Source of the DNA: Saltatorellus ferox
Lineage (GTDB): Bacteria; Planctomycetota; UBA1135; GCA-002686595
DNA length: 64,000 nt
Assembly: GCA_007751475.1 (NCBI GenBank)
Contig: CP036434.1
Location: 496,001 to 560,000, forward strand
Direction of reading: 5' to 3'
Shown here: piece by piece, positions 52,663 through 61,356 of the stretch
Layout: each line of letters opens with the position of its first letter
How positions within the stretch are numbered: the first letter of the stretch is position 1
Program-made: the position numbers and the translations under genes
The notes under the pieces: model-generated
What the model saw: the letters and a program-made list of their open reading frames with translations, nothing else
Database searches by the model: none
Told to the model about the DNA's origin: nothing

Positions 52663-55059
52663 ATGAAAGCACTCCACCAAAAGCTACCGAGCTACGCACT
52701 GCTCGGCGCAGCCACGCTCTCCCTCTCCGCAGCGGCTGCCTCCTCTCCCCTTCAGGGAATCTCCCAGGGTCCCTTCGAGCGCGTCTCGACCTTCTACGCC
52801 TTCGAGAACTCGTCGGTGGACAACGAGGCGGTCGCGGAGATCGTCGCCGCCAGCGAAGACGGCATGACGCTCCTCTACACGTCCAGCGCCGAGGACGCCC
52901 TCGGCTTCGTGAACATCGCGGATCCGAGCGACCCGCAGCCCGCGGGCCTCCTCGCCCTCGGTGGCGAGCCCACCTCGGTCGCCGTTCGCGGCGCCTACGC
53001 GCTCGTCGCCGTCAACACGAGCGCCGACTTCATTCACACCTCTGGCGACCTCGTCATCATCGACATCGCGACGCAGCAGATCGTTCACACGCTCCCGCTC
53101 GGCGGTCAGCCCGACTCCGTCGCGGTCAGCCCCGACGGCCAGTACGCCGCGGTCGCGATCGAGAACGAGCGCGACGAGGACCTCGGTAACGGCGAGCCGC
53201 CCCAGGCCCCCGCGGGCTACCTCGTGATCGTCGACCTCGTGGGCAACGATCCGCTCCAGTGGTCGACGCGCCAGGTCGATCTCGTGGGCGTCCCGGACCT
53301 CTACCCGGACGACCCGGAGCCCGAGTTCGTCGCGATCAACGTCTTCAACGTCGCCGCGGTGACGATGCAGGAGAACAACCACATCGCGCTCGTGGCGCTG
53401 GGCTCCGGCGAGGTGCTGATCGACTTCCCCTGCGGCACGGTGGACCTCACGGACATCGACACGAACGAGAACGACCAGATCCAGCAGACGGCTTCGCTGG
53501 CCGGCATCCCGCGCGAACCCGATGCCATCACGTGGCTGACGCCCTTCACGCTGGCGACGGCGGACGAAGGTGACCTCTTCGGCGGAAGCCGCGGTTTCAC
53601 GACCTGGCAGCCCTTCGGCGGCACGATCTTTGAAAGCGAGAACTCCGTCGAGCACATCGCCGCGAGCCTCGGCCACTACCCCGAGTCGCGCTCCGAGAAC
53701 AAGGGCACCGAGCCCGAGGGCGTGACGTCCGCGACCTACGCGGACGGAACGTACATGTTCATCGGCTGTGAGCGCGCGAGCATCGTGCTCGTCTACGCGC
53801 TCGAGGGCACCGGCCCGTTCGGACTGGCCGCCGAACCGCGCCTCGTTCAGGTCCTTCCGACGGGCGTTGGGCCGGAAGGTCTCCTGGCGATTCCTTCGCG
53901 GGACCTCTTCGTGGTCGCGTCCGAAGAAGACTCGCGCGGCGACAAGATCCGCTCTTCCCTGATGATCTACGAACGGACCGGCGGTGGGAGCTACCCCTCG
54001 ATTCAGTCGATCTCGGCCCCGACCACCGGCGTCCCGATTCCGTGGGGCGCGCTCTCGGGGCTGACCGCCCAGCCCGGCAACGACGCGATTCTCTACGCCG
54101 TGTCGGACAGCTACTACAAGCGCTCCAGTATCCATACGATCGATCGCTCCCAGGCGCCGGCGAGCCTCGTCGAGTCCCTTCCGATCGTCGACTCGAACGG
54201 TGTACTCGGCAACGCGCTCCGTCGCATCAAGTTTTCGTACCCGGGCACGGACGAATTCGTGATCGGCGACCTCGTCAACGCGGACCTCACGGTGAACCTC
54301 GACCTCGAAGGCGTGGCCGCCGACCCGGCAACGCCGGTCGCAGGGGAGGTCCTCTGGGTGGTTTCCGAAGGCGCGGGCAACCTGAGCGGCGGGTCCAGCA
54401 ACCCTAGTTCACGCCCGTTCGAGTCGCCGAACCTTCTCCTGAAGGTCGTGCGCAGCGCGGCGGGCGATTCCTACGGGATCGACCGGGTGATCGCGCTTCC
54501 GTTCGAGCTGGCGCGCGAGCAGCAGCGCTTCGGTCTCGAGGGAGTCACGGTCGCCTCCGACGGACTGATCTACGTCGTCATCCAGCGCGCGTGGCAGGGT
54601 GTCGGTGACGCGAGCGACCGCGCTCGACTCGGCCGCTTCAACCCCTCGACCGGCGCCTGGACCTTTGCGCTCTACCCGCTCGACGCTCCGGCGTCACCCG
54701 CGGGCGGCTGGGTCGGCCTGTCGGATCTCTCCGAAGTGGCGCCCGGCGTCCTCGCGATCCTGGAGCGCGACGACCAGGGCGGCCCCGACGCGGCGATCAA
54801 GCGCGTCTACTCCGTCGACCTCACGGGCGTCACGTTCGTGGCCGCGGACCAAGGCGTCCCGCCGACGCTGACGAAGACCCTGGAGAGCGACCTTCTCGCG
54901 GACGGTGCCTTCGCCCCCTTCGCAGGCGCCATCCCGGAGAAGATCGAAGGGATGACGATCCTCACGAATGGGGACACCCTGATCGTGAACGACAACGACG
55001 GCGTGGACGACAACAGCGGAGAGACGCGCCTCCTCACCGTCCCCTCGCTCTTCCGCTGA
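52663..55059 (+). CDS. Secreted phytase-like/choice-of-anchor propeller protein
   Basis: The ATG at 52663 (MKALHQKLPSYALLGAATLS) begins the signal peptide; 798 residues. The N-terminal half has propeller repeats with SVAVSPDGQYAAVAIENERD and PEGLLAIPSRDLFVVASEED, as in choice-of-anchor I proteins. The C-terminal half (about 450-798) fits the esterase-like phytase domain: GALSGLTAQPGNDAILYAVS, LPFELAREQQRFGLEGVTVA, DLSEVAPGVLAILERDDQGG and KIEGMTILTNGDTLIVNDND. The conserved acidic residues suggest calcium binding and possibly phosphoester cleavage. It lacks the shared C-terminal module. The large palindrome at 55082 starts 23 bp after its stop. Confidence 0.83.
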   Translation: MKALHQKLPSYALLGAATLSLSAAAASSPLQGISQGPFERVSTFYAFENSSVDNEAVAEIVAASEDGMTLLYTSSAEDALGFVNIADPSDPQPAGLLALGGEPTSVAVRGAYALVAVNTSADFIHTSGDLVIIDIATQQIVHTLPLGGQPDSVAVSPDGQYAAVAIENERDEDLGNGEPPQAPAGYLVIVDLVGNDPLQWSTRQVDLVGVPDLYPDDPEPEFVAINVFNVAAVTMQENNHIALVALGSGEVLIDFPCGTVDLTDIDTNENDQIQQTASLAGIPREPDAITWLTPFTLATADEGDLFGGSRGFTTWQPFGGTIFESENSVEHIAASLGHYPESRSENKGTEPEGVTSATYADGTYMFIGCERASIVLVYALEGTGPFGLAAEPRLVQVLPTGVGPEGLLAIPSRDLFVVASEEDSRGDKIRSSLMIYERTGGGSYPSIQSISAPTTGVPIPWGALSGLTAQPGNDAILYAVSDSYYKRSSIHTIDRSQAPASLVESLPIVDSNGVLGNALRRIKFSYPGTDEFVIGDLVNADLTVNLDLEGVAADPATPVAGEVLWVVSEGAGNLSGGSSNPSSRPFESPNLLLKVVRSAAGDSYGIDRVIALPFELAREQQRFGLEGVTVASDGLIYVVIQRAWQGVGDASDRARLGRFNPSTGAWTFALYPLDAPASPAGGWVGLSDLSEVAPGVLAILERDDQGGPDAAIKRVYSVDLTGVTFVAADQGVPPTLTKTLESDLLADGAFAPFAGAIPEKIEGMTILTNGDTLIVNDNDGVDDNSGETRLLTVPSLFR

Positions 55060-55081
55060 TCAGCCCGGCGGTACCTAAACC

Positions 55082-55180
55082 TGGCGGTACCGAACCCGAC
55101 CCAAAGCCGCCACGTTTCCGTTCGAAGGGTCCCCCTTCGATCGGAAACGTGGCGGCTTTGGGTCGGGTTCGGTACCGCCA
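55082..55180. repeat. Near-perfect 99-bp palindrome (GGTACC family, copy G)
   Basis: The left arm 55082-55129 and right arm 55133-55180 are complementary over 48 positions with one mismatch (55121/55141) and a 3-nt loop. Each outer end is TGGCGGTACCGAACCCGACC. Partial extra arms follow at 55209-55250 (GGTCGGGTTCGGTACCACCG). It sits between the stops of two convergent genes and could act as a bidirectional terminator. It is also the fullest member of the repeat family seen at 214, 2143, 32099, 34096 and 34731. Confidence 0.95.
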
Positions 55181-55258
55181 ATCCTCTTCCAATGATCTGA
55201 ACGGCGTTTCGGTCGGGTTCGGTACCACCGGTTCGGTGCCACCGCTCATGCCACAGCG

Positions 55259-56863
55259 TCAGTCCTCTTCGAAGATCAGCATCGACCCCGTCCAGTTGCC
55301 GCGCGGCAGGCGCAGCGTCTTTCCCTTCGGAAGAGTGCGCTCGAAGACCACCAATTTCGTGCGCCCGCGGTCGGTGTAGGAGAACTCCAGCGGCGTCCGC
55401 TCCCATCCGTCCATGTCGACGGGCTCCTGGTTCACCGCGGTGGCGATCGTCAGCTTGCTCGTGCGCTTCGCCTTGACCTCGATGCTGGTTCGGGCGCCGC
55501 CCGGCAGGCGCGTGAACGTCCTCCACGTCAGCGGGATGGGGACGCCTTCGAGCACGTACTTCCGGTTCGAGAAAGCCTTCTCCTCATCCGCCAGCCTGCC
55601 CAGTTCGAACGACGGACCCGCGAGGCGAAGCGAGCGGGTTTCGTGGAAAACCTCGTTCGGAAGCTCCGGCATCGGGATGTCGTCCGAGCGCTGGAGCTCG
55701 CGGAAGTCCTTCCAGCGATGGAACGTCAGGTAGTTCGCGTCGTGGGCGTTGTGGGCGTCGGCGCCCTCCTCGTCGCCGCTGTCTTCGTCATGGGCGGTGC
55801 GGACCGCGGCGATCAGATCGTCGCCATCGAACTGCCAATCCGCATACTGAAGGCCGTGGCGCGCCGTGTCCGGGTGATAGAGCAAGATCGTCCGCACGGT
55901 CCAGTTGGCGAGGTCCTCGGAGTGCAACAGCGCGAGCGTGTTGCGCAGGCTCGCTGGACTCTGCTGGCCGGCGTGACGTTCAGGAATGAAGTTGGCGAGC
56001 GTCCAGTAGCCCCCGCCGTCGGGATCCTGGCGAACGGTGAACTTCTTGGAGGCCCCCGGCAGGTCGATGAAACCATGATCGGGATCGAAGGTCGCCGTGG
56101 CCCCGTCGGAGCTGAGCCTCACGATGGCCGCCTTCTCGGGAAGACCCGGTGTCGCCACGCGCAGCACGTTGACGATCTCGCCTTCAGGCGTCACCACCGC
56201 GTTGCCCTCGAGCCAGCCCTTGCACTTGCCGCCGAGCCAATCGGCATCCGAGGCCAGAGCATTCGAGAACGTCCAGGACCCCGGGCTCATGAGATCCGCA
56301 TCGATCGGCGCGGACATCATGCGCGCCCGATAGCGCTCGCCCCAGCGCTCGCCGGTGTGCGCGTCCTCGACGGCCCTCCAGAGCCGACCCTCATGCTCGA
56401 TCACCGGCATCGGCGCCGTCGCCCACTCACCGTCGGCCAGCACGACGGCGTCGGTCCAGGACACCGCGTTGTTGTGCGATCGACGGATCACGAGCCGCCC
56501 ATGATGGCGGTCCGTGCCGAGCGCATAGACCTGGCGCTGGTGGACGAACAGCCCCGTCCAGAAGAAGCCCTCGAACTCCTCGATGGGCTTCCACGTTTTG
56601 CCTCGGTCGCGCGAGCGGTAGAGCCGCCCCGTCGGGCGTTCGTGCTCGCGGCTGTTCGGCCCGAAGAAATCGTGGGACGCCAGGTAGTCTCCGTTCGGCA
56701 AGACGCACAGGGAGGGCGACCCGATATAGCGCCTGTCCTTGGCCGGTTCATGGTGAATGACCGTCCCGGGGGGGCCCTCCGAGGCCGCGGCAACTTCGGT
56801 CAGTCCCAGGAAGAGAAGCGGACAGAGAAAGAGAGGGGCCGCGAGAATTCGAGCGTGGCTCAT
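55259..56863 (-). CDS. Secreted sialidase-like (BNR) protein
   Basis: The ATG at 56863 (MSHARILAAPLFLCPLLFLG) begins a signal peptide; the longer frame is discarded. It has 534 residues. Residues about 35-400 resemble the sialidase superfamily propeller: YIGSPSLCVLPNGDYLASHD, Asp-box-like SRDRGKTWKPI and SHNNAVSWTDAVV, then LLYHPDTARHGLQYADWQFD and DDLIAAVRTAH. The last 120 residues form a beta-domain. Related planctomycete proteins are annotated as sialidase or exo-alpha-sialidase, but the catalytic Arg triad and Tyr cannot be confirmed by eye. It is convergent with the phytase-like gene across the large palindrome. Confidence 0.75.
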   Translation of the reverse strand: MSHARILAAPLFLCPLLFLGLTEVAAASEGPPGTVIHHEPAKDRRYIGSPSLCVLPNGDYLASHDFFGPNSREHERPTGRLYRSRDRGKTWKPIEEFEGFFWTGLFVHQRQVYALGTDRHHGRLVIRRSHNNAVSWTDAVVLADGEWATAPMPVIEHEGRLWRAVEDAHTGERWGERYRARMMSAPIDADLMSPGSWTFSNALASDADWLGGKCKGWLEGNAVVTPEGEIVNVLRVATPGLPEKAAIVRLSSDGATATFDPDHGFIDLPGASKKFTVRQDPDGGGYWTLANFIPERHAGQQSPASLRNTLALLHSEDLANWTVRTILLYHPDTARHGLQYADWQFDGDDLIAAVRTAHDEDSGDEEGADAHNAHDANYLTFHRWKDFRELQRSDDIPMPELPNEVFHETRSLRLAGPSFELGRLADEEKAFSNRKYVLEGVPIPLTWRTFTRLPGGARTSIEVKAKRTSKLTIATAVNQEPVDMDGWERTPLEFSYTDRGRTKLVVFERTLPKGKTLRLPRGNWTGSMLIFEED

Positions 56864-56966
56864 GCCAGTCACACTACTCGACCTCGATCCAGTCCGCTTC
56901 ATGGCCCCCTCGCTCTTCCGCCGATCCGCCAGCACGACCCCGCGCCGTCGACGCTAGACTCTGCCC

Positions 56967-57794
56967 ATGGCGAGACGACTGAACAAGCGCGACAAGTGGG
57001 CCCTGAACCACGAGATGGAGCGCGTGCATGAGCCGGACCGGGACGCGATCGTCTCGGATGGAGCGACCTACATGAAGGGGGAGTGGGGCGCGAAGGTGTT
57101 CGGGAACGATCACCCGATCACGCTCGAACTCGGCTGCGGCCAGGGTCTGTTCGCGGTCGACCTCGCGCGCCGTTTCCCCGATCGGAACTTCATCGGCGTC
57201 GACGTCAAGAGCCATCGTTTCCACCGAGGCGCGAGCCAGGCCGAGCAGGCGGGTCCAACGAACATCCAGTTCCTGCGCACGCGGATCCAGTGGCTCGACC
57301 GCTTCTTCGGCCCCGACGAGGTCAGCGAGATCTGGCTGACGTTCTCGGATCCTCAAGAGGGCGACAAGCGCGGCACCAAGCGGCTCACGTCGGCGTACTA
57401 CCTGCGCCTCTATCAGTCGATGCTCCGGGAAGGCGGCCGCGTCCACGTCAAGACGGACAGCGAGGACCTCTACGAGCGCACGCTGGAGCACGCAGCGGAG
57501 GCGGGCATGGAGGTCGTGGGCAAGACCGCGAACGTCCACGCGGAGCGCCACGAACTCTTCGACGAGGAGATCGCCGAGTCGCTGGGCTTCATCACCGCCT
57601 TCGAGAATCGCTGGATCCAGGACGGACGACGGATTCACTACGCCCAGCTGGAGAAGGTGCGTCCCGTGGCCGAGGCGGACCTCACCGAGGCGCTGCGGAT
57701 GCTGCAGGGGCCGGCCGAGCGCACGAAGCCGAGGTTCCCCCAGGGTCGCGGCGAGAAGGCGCGCGTGACCTGGTCGCCCGCCGGACTCGACTGA
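56967..57794 (+). CDS. trmB: tRNA (guanine-N7-)-methyltransferase
   Basis: TrmB methylates G46 of tRNA with S-adenosylmethionine. This copy has 275 residues. The SAM site is ELGCGQGLFAVDLARRFPDR followed by NFIGVDVKSHRF. The family loop reads LTFSDPQEGDKRGTKRLTSA in place of the common FPDPWPKKRHxKRR, keeping D-P and K-R. RVHVKTDSEDLYERTLEHA holds the TD motif. The loop version lacks tryptophan and the histidine, as in some bacteroidete and planctomycete TrmB proteins. It is a single gene, divergent from the sialidase-like gene and convergent with the SRAP gene. Confidence 0.9.
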   Translation: MARRLNKRDKWALNHEMERVHEPDRDAIVSDGATYMKGEWGAKVFGNDHPITLELGCGQGLFAVDLARRFPDRNFIGVDVKSHRFHRGASQAEQAGPTNIQFLRTRIQWLDRFFGPDEVSEIWLTFSDPQEGDKRGTKRLTSAYYLRLYQSMLREGGRVHVKTDSEDLYERTLEHAAEAGMEVVGKTANVHAERHELFDEEIAESLGFITAFENRWIQDGRRIHYAQLEKVRPVAEADLTEALRMLQGPAERTKPRFPQGRGEKARVTWSPAGLD

Positions 57795-57828
57795 TCCGTG
57801 GTGGGGCGGCCGCGACCGGAAACGATGC

Positions 57829-58509
57829 TCAGAACATCGTGTCTGGCGTGAGGAGTTCCGGGCCTTCGTTGCGGACGTTGTTCACGCGCGTGCTGACCCT
57901 GTCCGTCACGAGGGTTCCCGCCGGCGCCGGGCCGAGCAGCCGCGCGGTGGCCTCCTCGTCCTCGATCTCGGGCGTGAGCCAGCGGTCGAAGTCCGGGCGC
58001 TCCACGATGCAGGGCATCCGGTCGTGCAGGTCCGCGAGGTCGTCGCTCGCGGACGTCGTGAGGATCGTGAACGTGGTGCGCGCCGCCTCGGTGCCGCTGC
58101 CGTTCCATTCCTCCCACAGCCCCGCGAACGCGAGCGGATCACCGTCGACGCGGCGGATCCGATAGGGGATCTTCTCCTTGCCGTCGCGCTTCCATTCGTA
58201 GAACCAGCTCGCTGGGACGAGGCACCGGCGGCGCTTGAACGCCGATCGAAACGACGGCTTCACGGCCGCGGTCTCCGAGCGCGCGTTGATCGTCTTGTAG
58301 GCGATCTTGCTGTCCTTCGACCAGGACGGAACGAGGCCCCAGCGCATGGTTCGCGCCACGTGCTCTTCCGACGCACCATCGCGCACGATGACCGGCGCTT
58401 CCTGGCTCGGCGCGAGGTTGTAGCGTCTGTCGTACTCGGTCAGCGCCTTCAGCGCGAAGAGCGCCGTGAGAACATCGGGTTCCACCGTCAGGGCGTAGCG
58501 TCCACACAT
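57829..58509 (-). CDS. yedK: SRAP-domain protein (YedK/HMCES-like)
   Basis: The ATG at 58509 gives MCGRYALTVEP, the family start in which C2 becomes the N-terminal catalytic residue that traps abasic sites in single-stranded DNA. The 226-residue protein has the other signatures in order: RYNLAPSQEAPVI, RTMRWGLVPSW, INARSETAAVKPSFRSAFKR, RCLVPASWFYEWKRDG (catalytic Glu) and LHDRMPCIVE (His). This completes the active-site set Cys, Asn, Glu, His. It probably acts as a DNA-protein crosslink shield. It lies 31 bp after the importer permease gene on the same strand and may share its transcript. Confidence 0.93.
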   Translation of the reverse strand: MCGRYALTVEPDVLTALFALKALTEYDRRYNLAPSQEAPVIVRDGASEEHVARTMRWGLVPSWSKDSKIAYKTINARSETAAVKPSFRSAFKRRRCLVPASWFYEWKRDGKEKIPYRIRRVDGDPLAFAGLWEEWNGSGTEAARTTFTILTTSASDDLADLHDRMPCIVERPDFDRWLTPEIEDEEATARLLGPAPAGTLVTDRVSTRVNNVRNEGPELLTPDTMF

Positions 58510-58540
58510 CGTCGGAGAGGGGTGCAAGAAGGGAAGAGGC

Positions 58541-59467
58541 TCAGCCGGTGGGTGAGGCAACCGGTCGGCGAAGCACCGTGACCATGGCCGTCGCAGCCAG
58601 GATCAGGCCGGCCGCCGCGGCGACGCTGCCGCTCGCATCGATCGTACCGCCGATCAGGATCGGGGCGCCGCGCGTCGCGAAGGCGTAGCCGAGAAGCCCC
58701 GCGCTGGCACCCAGCACGGCGGAGAGCGCCACGTATGCGCCGAGGGTTCGTGTCAGGAGCCGCGCCGCCGCTGGCGGGCACGTCAGCAGCGCGATGACCA
58801 GGATCGAGCCGAGCGCCTCGAAGCTCGCCACGACGGTGCTGGTCGTGAGCAGGAGCAGCGCGCCGCGAACGAGCCCCGGCCGTAGCCCGCGCGCCTGGGT
58901 GAACGGCCGATCGAACAGCGTCGCGCGCAGGAGACGCCATCCGAAGAGGACCGCGCCGACGCTCATCGCCCACATGGTGGCGAGGGTCAGGAGCGGCTGC
59001 GGCAGCCGGTCGAGGGACTCCCCGCTCCAGGGAGACGCGCCGCGCTCGATGGGCCAGAAGAGCAGCTCGAGCTGGCCGCTCAGGACGCAGTCGAGGTCGA
59101 GGTCCACGTTGCGCGCGCCGGTGGTTTCGACGAGGAGCACGCCGAGGGCGAAGAGCGTCGTGAAGACGACGCCGATGGCAGCCGTGGGCTCGACGCGCGC
59201 GTACCGCGTGAGCGCCGCGATGGCGAGGCTCGCGAACAGCGCAGCGCCGAGGGCTCCCATGAACATGGGCGCGGGGGCGCGCGATCCGGTGATCACGAAG
59301 GCGATGACGAGCCCCGGCAGAACGGAGTGGGCCATCGCGTCGCCGATCATGGCCTGGCGCTGGAGCACGAGGAACGACCCGAGAAGCGCCAGCGTGAACG
59401 CGGCGAGAACGACGGCCGCGAGGGGCGCGGCGTCGAGCACGAGAAAGTCGCTCGGGGGCGGGATCAT
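58541..59467 (-). CDS. Metal ABC transporter permease (second)
   Basis: The ATG at 59467 (MIPPPSDFLVLDAAPLAAVV) overlaps the preceding permease stop as ATGA and is preferred to a 74-codon extension. The 308-residue ABC-3 family permease has eight or nine helices. It keeps the family start LGSFLVLQRQAMIGDAMAHS (coupling region) and FEALGSILVIALLTCPPAAA. Together with the first permease it should form the channel of a manganese, zinc or iron importer (MntCD/TroCD layout). It is the last gene of the four-gene operon. Confidence 0.9.
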   Translation of the reverse strand: MIPPPSDFLVLDAAPLAAVVLAAFTLALLGSFLVLQRQAMIGDAMAHSVLPGLVIAFVITGSRAPAPMFMGALGAALFASLAIAALTRYARVEPTAAIGVVFTTLFALGVLLVETTGARNVDLDLDCVLSGQLELLFWPIERGASPWSGESLDRLPQPLLTLATMWAMSVGAVLFGWRLLRATLFDRPFTQARGLRPGLVRGALLLLTTSTVVASFEALGSILVIALLTCPPAAARLLTRTLGAYVALSAVLGASAGLLGYAFATRGAPILIGGTIDASGSVAAAAGLILAATAMVTVLRRPVASPTG

Positions 59468-60552
59468 CGCTCCGCTCCCCCGCTGTTTACGCCGGGATCC
59501 CCGGGTGCACGAAGGGCAACGAGCACGGCGGCGCGCATCCGGCGTTCGCGCCGGAGGCCGGCGAGCAGCCCGCGTTCGGGCGCGAACAGCGCGCTGACGA
59601 CGAAGGCAGCCGCGGCGATCAGCACGACGACGGCGCCCGTCGGAACGGACGGCAAAACGCGCGAGAGGGAGACGCCCAGAACGCCGCACGTCGCGCCGAG
59701 GGCGGCGCTGGTGGCGACGAGCGGGCCCACGGCGCGCGTCCAGAGTCGCGCGGTCGCGCAGGGGGTGATCAGGAGCGCGACGACGAGCAGCATCCCGACC
59801 GCTTGCATCCCCGCGAGCGTGACGGCTGCGACGAGGGCTCCGAGCGCGATGTCGATGGCGTTGACCGGAAGGCCCGAGGTGCGCGCGAAGCGATCGTTGA
59901 AAGCGACCGCGCGGAGCGGTTTGAAGAGCACGGCCGTGAAGAGCGCCGCGATCAGAGCGAGAGCCGCCATCGCATACGCGTCGGCGCGCGTCATCGAAGA
60001 CGCTGCGCCGAAGATGAGCGAGTCGAGCCCGGCCTGGTCAGCGCCGCTCACGCGACGCGCGATGGAGAGGGTGGCGATGCCGGCGCCGAACGACGCGCTG
60101 GAGACCGCTGCGGTCGCGGTGTCCGCGCGCAGGCGCGTCTTTCGAACCAGGAACTCGATGGCGGCGACGGCCGCCGCGCCGGCGATGCCTGCGCCCACCA
60201 GCAGGACGACCATGTTGCGCTCCGGGCCGGGCCGGGCCGCGCCGGCCAAGGCGGCTTCCGGCGATCCGGACCATGAGTGGAACCAGGCCTGAACGAGGAA
60301 CGCGACCGCCACGCCCACGAGCGAGGCGTGGGCGAACGCGTCGGCGACGAGGGACTGCTTCTTCAGCATCGCGAAGGAGCCCACCGCGCCCGCGGCGAGC
60401 CCGAGTAGCGCGACGCCGAACAGGACCACGTTCGTGTTGTAGCCGCCGGAGAGCGTCAGGACTTCGAACCAGCGTGCCAGGGTTCCATCGGTGGAAGCGG
60501 GTCCGATCATGGAAGTGAGGCCAACGGGCAGTGCGCTTGGCATGGGCGCCAT
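59464..60552 (-). CDS. Metal ABC transporter permease (first)
   Basis: This 362-residue ABC-3 family permease has its ATG at 60552 immediately after the ATPase stop (TAGATG). Nearby in-frame ATGs (MPSALPVG, MIGPASTDG) are alternatives. Helices include NVVLFGVALLGLAAGAVGSF, followed by MLKKQSLVADAFAHASLVGV, the family coupling region, and AVTLAGMQAVGMLLVVALLITP. The C-terminal 50 residues (RGLLAGLRRERRMRAAVLVA) are cytoplasmic and basic, longer than many relatives. It is a partner of the permease at 58541 in a heterodimeric channel. Confidence 0.9.
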   Translation of the reverse strand: MAPMPSALPVGLTSMIGPASTDGTLARWFEVLTLSGGYNTNVVLFGVALLGLAAGAVGSFAMLKKQSLVADAFAHASLVGVAVAFLVQAWFHSWSGSPEAALAGAARPGPERNMVVLLVGAGIAGAAAVAAIEFLVRKTRLRADTATAAVSSASFGAGIATLSIARRVSGADQAGLDSLIFGAASSMTRADAYAMAALALIAALFTAVLFKPLRAVAFNDRFARTSGLPVNAIDIALGALVAAVTLAGMQAVGMLLVVALLITPCATARLWTRAVGPLVATSAALGATCGVLGVSLSRVLPSVPTGAVVVLIAAAAFVVSALFAPERGLLAGLRRERRMRAAVLVALRAPGDPGVNSGGAER

Positions 60553-61356
60553 CTACCCGTGCGCCGTCGAATCGAGGGCGAGTGGAGCGCGGGGCTGGCG
60601 GAAGGCGCGCACGATGGTGGCTTCGGTCAGCGTCGCTTTCGCGGGGCCGCTGGCGACGAGTTCCCGATGCAGGACCGCCACATCGTCGAAGCGATCGGCG
60701 ACGTCCTCGAGGTCGTGGTGGACGGCGACGACGGTCTTGCCGGCGCGCGCCAGGGCGCGGAGTTCGCTCGTCAGGATCTCCTCGGTGGCGACGTCGACGC
60801 CCGCGAAGGGTTCGTCGAGCAGGTAGAGTTCCGCTTCCTGCGCGAGAGCGCGCGCGAGGAAGACGCGCTGCTGCTGGCCGCCGGAGAGTTCGCCGATGGG
60901 GCGGCGCGCGAAGTCCGCCATCCCGACGCGCTCGAGGGCCCCGTGCGTTTTCGATTCGGCCCGGGCGGTGCCCTTGCCCAGCAGGCGGCGGCTCCAGCGG
61001 GGGAGGAAGTCCGGGACGAGCCAGGCTGCTCCGTGGGTGATGCCCATCTCGACGACCTGGGCGGCGGTAATCGGGAAGTCCCAGTCGATGGACTCTCGCT
61101 GGGGGACGTAGGCGATACGGTGGCGGGCGTCCTTGAACGTCTCGCCCCAGAACGTGGCGCGGCCGCTGACGATCGGCACGAGGCCGACCGCGGCGTTCAG
61201 GAGCGTCGACTTACCGGCGCCGTTCGGGCCGACGATCGCCGACATGGCACCCGCTCGGGCGGACCAGGTGACGTTCCAAAGGACGGGCTCTGCGCGGTAA
61301 GCGACGACCAGGTTCTCGACTGCGAAAGGCTCCGCCTGATTGCTGCGGGCGATCAT
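60553..61356 (-). CDS. Metal ABC transporter ATP-binding protein
   Basis: This is a complete 267-residue ABC ATPase: A-loop Tyr in VAYRAEP, Walker A GPNGAGKST, Q-loop YVPQRES, signature LSGGQQQRV, Walker B LYLLDEPFAG, D-loop and H-loop VVAVHHDL. The Q-loop/helical segment SIDWDFPITAAQVVEMG is typical of Mn/Zn importers (MntB/TroB/ZnuC). The gene overlaps the binding-protein gene as ATGA and abuts the permease gene, so all four genes should be one transcript. Confidence 0.93.
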   Translation of the reverse strand: MIARSNQAEPFAVENLVVAYRAEPVLWNVTWSARAGAMSAIVGPNGAGKSTLLNAAVGLVPIVSGRATFWGETFKDARHRIAYVPQRESIDWDFPITAAQVVEMGITHGAAWLVPDFLPRWSRRLLGKGTARAESKTHGALERVGMADFARRPIGELSGGQQQRVFLARALAQEAELYLLDEPFAGVDVATEEILTSELRALARAGKTVVAVHHDLEDVADRFDDVAVLHRELVASGPAKATLTEATIVRAFRQPRAPLALDSTAHG

